Notes under the pieces: model-generated
Database searches by the model: none
Told to the model about the DNA's origin: nothing
The model's input: only the letters and a program-made list of their open reading frames with translations
NCBI GenBank assembly: GCA_020345705.1
Contig: CP070766.1
Location: 2,360,284 to 2,368,179 of the forward strand
DNA length: 7,896 nt
DNA from: Candidatus Zixiibacteriota bacterium
GTDB taxonomy: Bacteria; Zixibacteria; MSB-5A5; GN15; PGXB01
Direction of reading: 5' to 3'
Position numbers and translations under genes: made by a program
Shown: piece after piece, positions 5,511 to 7,896 of the stretch
Position numbering within the stretch: position 1 is the stretch's first letter
Layout: the number at the start of each line of letters is the position of its first letter

Positions 5511-5633
5511 AGGATGTCCGGATATACATGACGTGCTAAGAGGAGCCGGTCTGAGGAGTAAGGGGAAATTGCCCAAAATATCGACTTTCATCCCGATGGG
5601 ACCGGATATAAACTTGCCTCTGGTCTGATGGAC

Positions 5634-5661
5634 TTGAAAACTGAGGGGCTGATATGATACT
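5634..5661 (+). promoter_or_regulatory. Putative promoter for the T9SS protein / DUF362 pair
   Basis: TTGAAA (5634-5639, 4/6 to 5/6 to consensus) is 16 bases from GATACT (5656-5661, 4/6). Transcription would start near 5668, leaving a 5' leader of about 50 bases before ATG 5722. It is incompatible with translation of the short ORF at 5654, whose start it overlaps, so only one of the two can be right unless a second promoter lies upstream. Confidence 0.3.
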
Positions 5662-5725
5662 TTCGGGTCGAGGAAGAGCCGAAGTCAATTTTGGCGTTAT
5701 ACTGGCCGATGTAGTTACGGTATGA
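5654..5725 (+). CDS. Possible 23-residue leader ORF coupled to the T9SS protein gene
   Basis: ATG at 5654 has a purine-rich GAGGGG ribosome binding site five bases upstream. The product starts MILSGRGRAEVNFGV and ends with TGA overlapping the next gene's ATG as ATGA (5722-5725). The downstream gene has no visible Shine-Dalgarno sequence of its own, so coupling from this ORF would explain how it is translated. The product is not recognised and a chance ORF is possible. Confidence 0.3.
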   Translation: MILSGRGRAEVNFGVILADVVTV

Positions 5726-6597
5726 GAAAAATAAGTAAATTAATAGAGATTACCGTTCTGGCCTTCATTTTATGCGGAAATTCGCCGCTTGCCGCCCCGG
5801 AAACGGTCTATCCGACGGGCTACCAGATCACGAGTGATTACTCTCTCAGTGCTGATAAAATCGTGATCGCGGACACTCTTGTCATACGCCGGGTTGTTGT
5901 CAACGGGGAAGCTTTTGGCCTGACCGGCCTTTACTTTTCCGACAATTTCCCCCCTGAGCTCGAAATCGTTGATAACTCGGTGAGTGTCAACGGCGTCGCG
6001 ACGGACCATATAATTCTCGGGCCGACTGGAAGCCAAGGCCCTGCCGGATACGATAAGTATATCTGGGTCATTGACTTACCGGGTGATACCGGCACCGTCA
6101 ATCGCACTCTTCAGCCTGGAGACAGCGTTGTTGTAACGACAATGATAACCTGTAACGATCTGGGGCGCTTTGCCCTTCCGTTACACACCGCCGTCTTTTA
6201 CGGCAATGGAACAGGATTTTTCTCGACCTCCGATTCGCTGGAAGTGGAATTCGTTCTGTCGCTGGACGTCGATGATGATATTGATCCCCGCCGGACTCTA
6301 CCGTCGAACAGCCTCAACTCGTTGGCCTACCCGAATCCTTTCAACGCGTCGGTGATTGTCCGGTATGCCGGCGAGAGGCTCAAAGGGAGGGGAATTTTAT
6401 TGGAGGTGTATGACCTGACGGGAAGGAAAATTCATGAAAATGCCCTTGTATCAGGCGCCCACGAGGGCTATATTGTGTGGAAGCCGCCGGAATCGATAAG
6501 TTCAGGTTTATATTTATATAAATTGTCTGCGGGTAAACGGAGTTCCAAAGGGAAAGTAACGCTGATAAAATACCAGGTGAATTATGGGGCACGATAA
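5722..6597 (+). CDS. Secreted protein with T9SS type-A C-terminal sorting domain
   Basis: This is a 291-residue exported protein. A signal peptide is clear: MRKISK, a hydrophobic core (about 8-18) and a cleavage site near PLAA (22-25). C18 does not sit in a good lipobox, so a lipoprotein is less likely. Residues about 40-190 look like a beta-sandwich of the DUF11/conserved-repeat kind (LEIVDNSVSVNGV, LQPGDSVVVTTMI), which would make it a surface adhesion or structural module; this is inference. The C-terminal domain (about 200-283) has YPNPFNASVIVRY, LEVYDLTGRKI and SSGLYLYKLSAGK, the T9SS type-A sorting pattern that directs proteins across the outer membrane and to the surface in FCB bacteria. 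The related FlgD Ig-like fold is the alternative. The start lacks its own RBS. The 3' end overlaps the DUF362 gene by 14 bases. Confidence 0.85.
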   Translation: MRKISKLIEITVLAFILCGNSPLAAPETVYPTGYQITSDYSLSADKIVIADTLVIRRVVVNGEAFGLTGLYFSDNFPPELEIVDNSVSVNGVATDHIILGPTGSQGPAGYDKYIWVIDLPGDTGTVNRTLQPGDSVVVTTMITCNDLGRFALPLHTAVFYGNGTGFFSTSDSLEVEFVLSLDVDDDIDPRRTLPSNSLNSLAYPNPFNASVIVRYAGERLKGRGILLEVYDLTGRKIHENALVSGAHEGYIVWKPPESISSGLYLYKLSAGKRSSKGKVTLIKYQVNYGAR

Positions 6598-7896
6598 AAC
6601 AATCGACAGACGCGAATTTATCAAAAAGCTCGGGAAATATTCCTCGGCGGCACTGGTTGGAGGATATGTCCTTGATTCGCTGTTTTTCTCTCCTTCCGAG
6701 GGTCGTGCCGCTGTTAATGCCAGCGTATTTCTATCTAGGAATGGATCGCCGGCCGAAAACGTGGCGAAGGTCATTGATATGCGGTTTGGGGGGATTGAGA
6801 ATCTTATCGGTTATGATGACGTCGTTGTCATCAATCCCAACGGTCAGTGGTATAATCAGGGGGCCAGCAACTGTGCCTGCTGTATGGGCTTGATAGACCT
6901 GATACTTGGCCGGCCGGGCGGGTTCGATGGAGAAATAATCTTCTGCGAAAATACACAGTTTCAGACGGGCGGTTTCTGGAATATCGGGTTTCTGGAAAGA
7001 AACGGGCCGTATAATTTTAACGATATGATTGCCTATTATCAAAGCCAGGGACACTCCAATGTTAACGGCGTTCGAATATGGTGCCAGGCCGACGATCCAA
7101 GCGGCTGGCCGGTGGTGACGGGTCCCCAGCAGGGGCAGGGGTGGGTTCGCCCGGAATGGCAGTCCCCGACCAGCGACTGCTTGTTTTACCTGGCTTACCC
7201 GATAATTTTGTCGCCGTATTCGGGCCGGTTGATTGACCTCAAGAACGGTGTTTATGATAATGGCTATGACGGTCAACCTGATCTTCGGTTTGTCAAGGTC
7301 CCGAATTTAAATAATCACGGCCAGAATGCCCAGCAGGATTATGCCGGCGTGACCAGCGCCATCAAGTCTTTTCTCGGCATCACCGAGCTTGAAAACGCCA
7401 TGACCGGCCAGTATGCCGACGGCCACAAGCATCTCCATACTTACGGCAGTGGTTGTCATGGCGCTGGTGCTCAAAGGGCCTTCGCCGCCGGTGAAGGGGT
7501 CGGAGCCTGGATGCACAACTGCCGCAAGCCGGACATTTTCCTTACCACCGCCGAGTGGGTCGGATGGGGCAGCCGAATCAACAGCGACGCCACCCAGGCG
7601 AGGACCGTCGCCCTGGCCGAGGACCCGGTTTCTCTGGATTATTATATGTGCAAATGTGTTATGTGGCCGATTTATCCGACGCAGCAGTATTTCAACCCGG
7701 ATTATGACATTCCCGGAAATATGACTCGCCAGACGATGAACGGGTGCGCTTCACAGGGATTCGGGACGGTAAACGAAGCTGAAATAGCTGCATATGTCTA
7801 TGACTTTAACGCCCCTTCGGTTTTTCGTTTTGATATTGATCGCAAGATCGAGCAGTTTCGCAGGGGGCAGGCCACGCAGCAGGAGGTTCTGGAGCT
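6584..7896 (+). CDS. Tat-exported DUF362-family protein, cysteine-rich (3' end outside window)
   Basis: The frame is open from ATG 6584 to the window edge (437 codons plus two bases, no stop), so the protein is longer than seen. AGGTG lies four bases before the ATG. The N-terminus has a twin-arginine signal, DRREFIKKLG (8-17), a hydrophobic stretch (about 22-35) and a likely cleavage site after GRAA (40-43), implying export after folding, often with a cofactor. The rest matches DUF362: VFLSRNGSPAENVAKVI, VVVINPNGQWYNQG (80-93), VKVPNLNNHG with DYAGVTSAIKSFLGI (about 237-266), and AEDPVSLDYYM (345-355). Biochemical function of DUF362 is unknown. At least ten cysteines are present, including CACC (97-100) and CKC (356-358), unusual for an exported protein unless they bind metal or Fe-S. 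Coupled to the upstream secreted protein by a 14-base overlap. Confidence 0.85.
   Translation, partial: MGHDKTIDRREFIKKLGKYSSAALVGGYVLDSLFFSPSEGRAAVNASVFLSRNGSPAENVAKVIDMRFGGIENLIGYDDVVVINPNGQWYNQGASNCACCMGLIDLILGRPGGFDGEIIFCENTQFQTGGFWNIGFLERNGPYNFNDMIAYYQSQGHSNVNGVRIWCQADDPSGWPVVTGPQQGQGWVRPEWQSPTSDCLFYLAYPIILSPYSGRLIDLKNGVYDNGYDGQPDLRFVKVPNLNNHGQNAQQDYAGVTSAIKSFLGITELENAMTGQYADGHKHLHTYGSGCHGAGAQRAFAAGEGVGAWMHNCRKPDIFLTTAEWVGWGSRINSDATQARTVALAEDPVSLDYYMCKCVMWPIYPTQQYFNPDYDIPGNMTRQTMNGCASQGFGTVNEAEIAAYVYDFNAPSVFRFDIDRKIEQFRRGQATQQEVLE

Noticed and set aside
5518..5610. Direct repeat CCGGATATA (5518 and 5602)
   Set aside because: Only nine bases, two copies, no regular spacing or further copies; no support for an array or a binding site.
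5497..5628. A 43-codon + strand ORF (starts MAENGGCPDI)
   Set aside because: No Shine-Dalgarno sequence, start sits within an inverted repeat loop, product not recognised; length is compatible with chance.
6731..7276. Minus-strand ORF of 181 codons
   Set aside because: Antisense to the DUF362 gene, whose frame is open over the whole region with strong family motifs; no RBS or recognisable motif.

Overview
The window reads as a piece of chromosome from an uncultured-type Gram-negative bacterium of roughly 50 % GC, most likely in the FCB superphylum. The best clue is a secreted protein with a C-terminal YPNPFN/VYDLTGRK/SSGLYLYKL domain, the type-A sorting domain of the type IX secretion system (T9SS). 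Together with a Tat-exported DUF362 protein and a TPR protein, this suggests a candidate phylum such as Zixibacteria or a relative. That assignment is inference. No RNA genes, insertion sequences, CRISPR arrays or phage genes were recognised.

Left part (1-1914, + strand): the C-terminal end of a DASS/SLC13 sodium-coupled anion transporter, then a leader with two very short ORFs with good ribosome binding sites, then an Rrf2-family repressor and cysK (cysteine synthase). The Rrf2 protein has no cysteine, so it cannot hold the Fe-S cluster of IscR-type members, and it ends in isoleucine. Beside cysK this resembles the Bacillus CymR-CysK cysteine sensor, and the terminal Ile resembles the CysK-docking tail of CysE. 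This is the most interesting hypothesis in the window.

Middle (1915-4162, + strand): a 300-base gap that ends in a strong intrinsic terminator. The terminator covers the first ATG of the next ORF, so that gene (a TIM-barrel sugar phosphate isomerase/epimerase-like protein) should start further in, at about 2289. The gap may encode a small RNA or an attenuating leader. A secreted protein with seven TPR repeats follows.

Minus-strand cluster (5399-4181): a promoter, a small secreted-protein gene that appears broken by one base in a homopolymer, an AhpD/carboxymuconolactone-decarboxylase-like CxxC protein, and a GAF-fold free methionine-(R)-sulfoxide reductase that lacks the usual resolving cysteine. 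The last two form a compact thiol-redox pair that probably deals with oxidative damage.

Right part (5634-7896, + strand): a possible leader ORF, the T9SS-sorted secreted protein, and, overlapping it by 14 bases, a long Tat-exported, cysteine-rich DUF362 protein that runs off the window. The overlap implies co-expression of two exported proteins. Their function is unknown.
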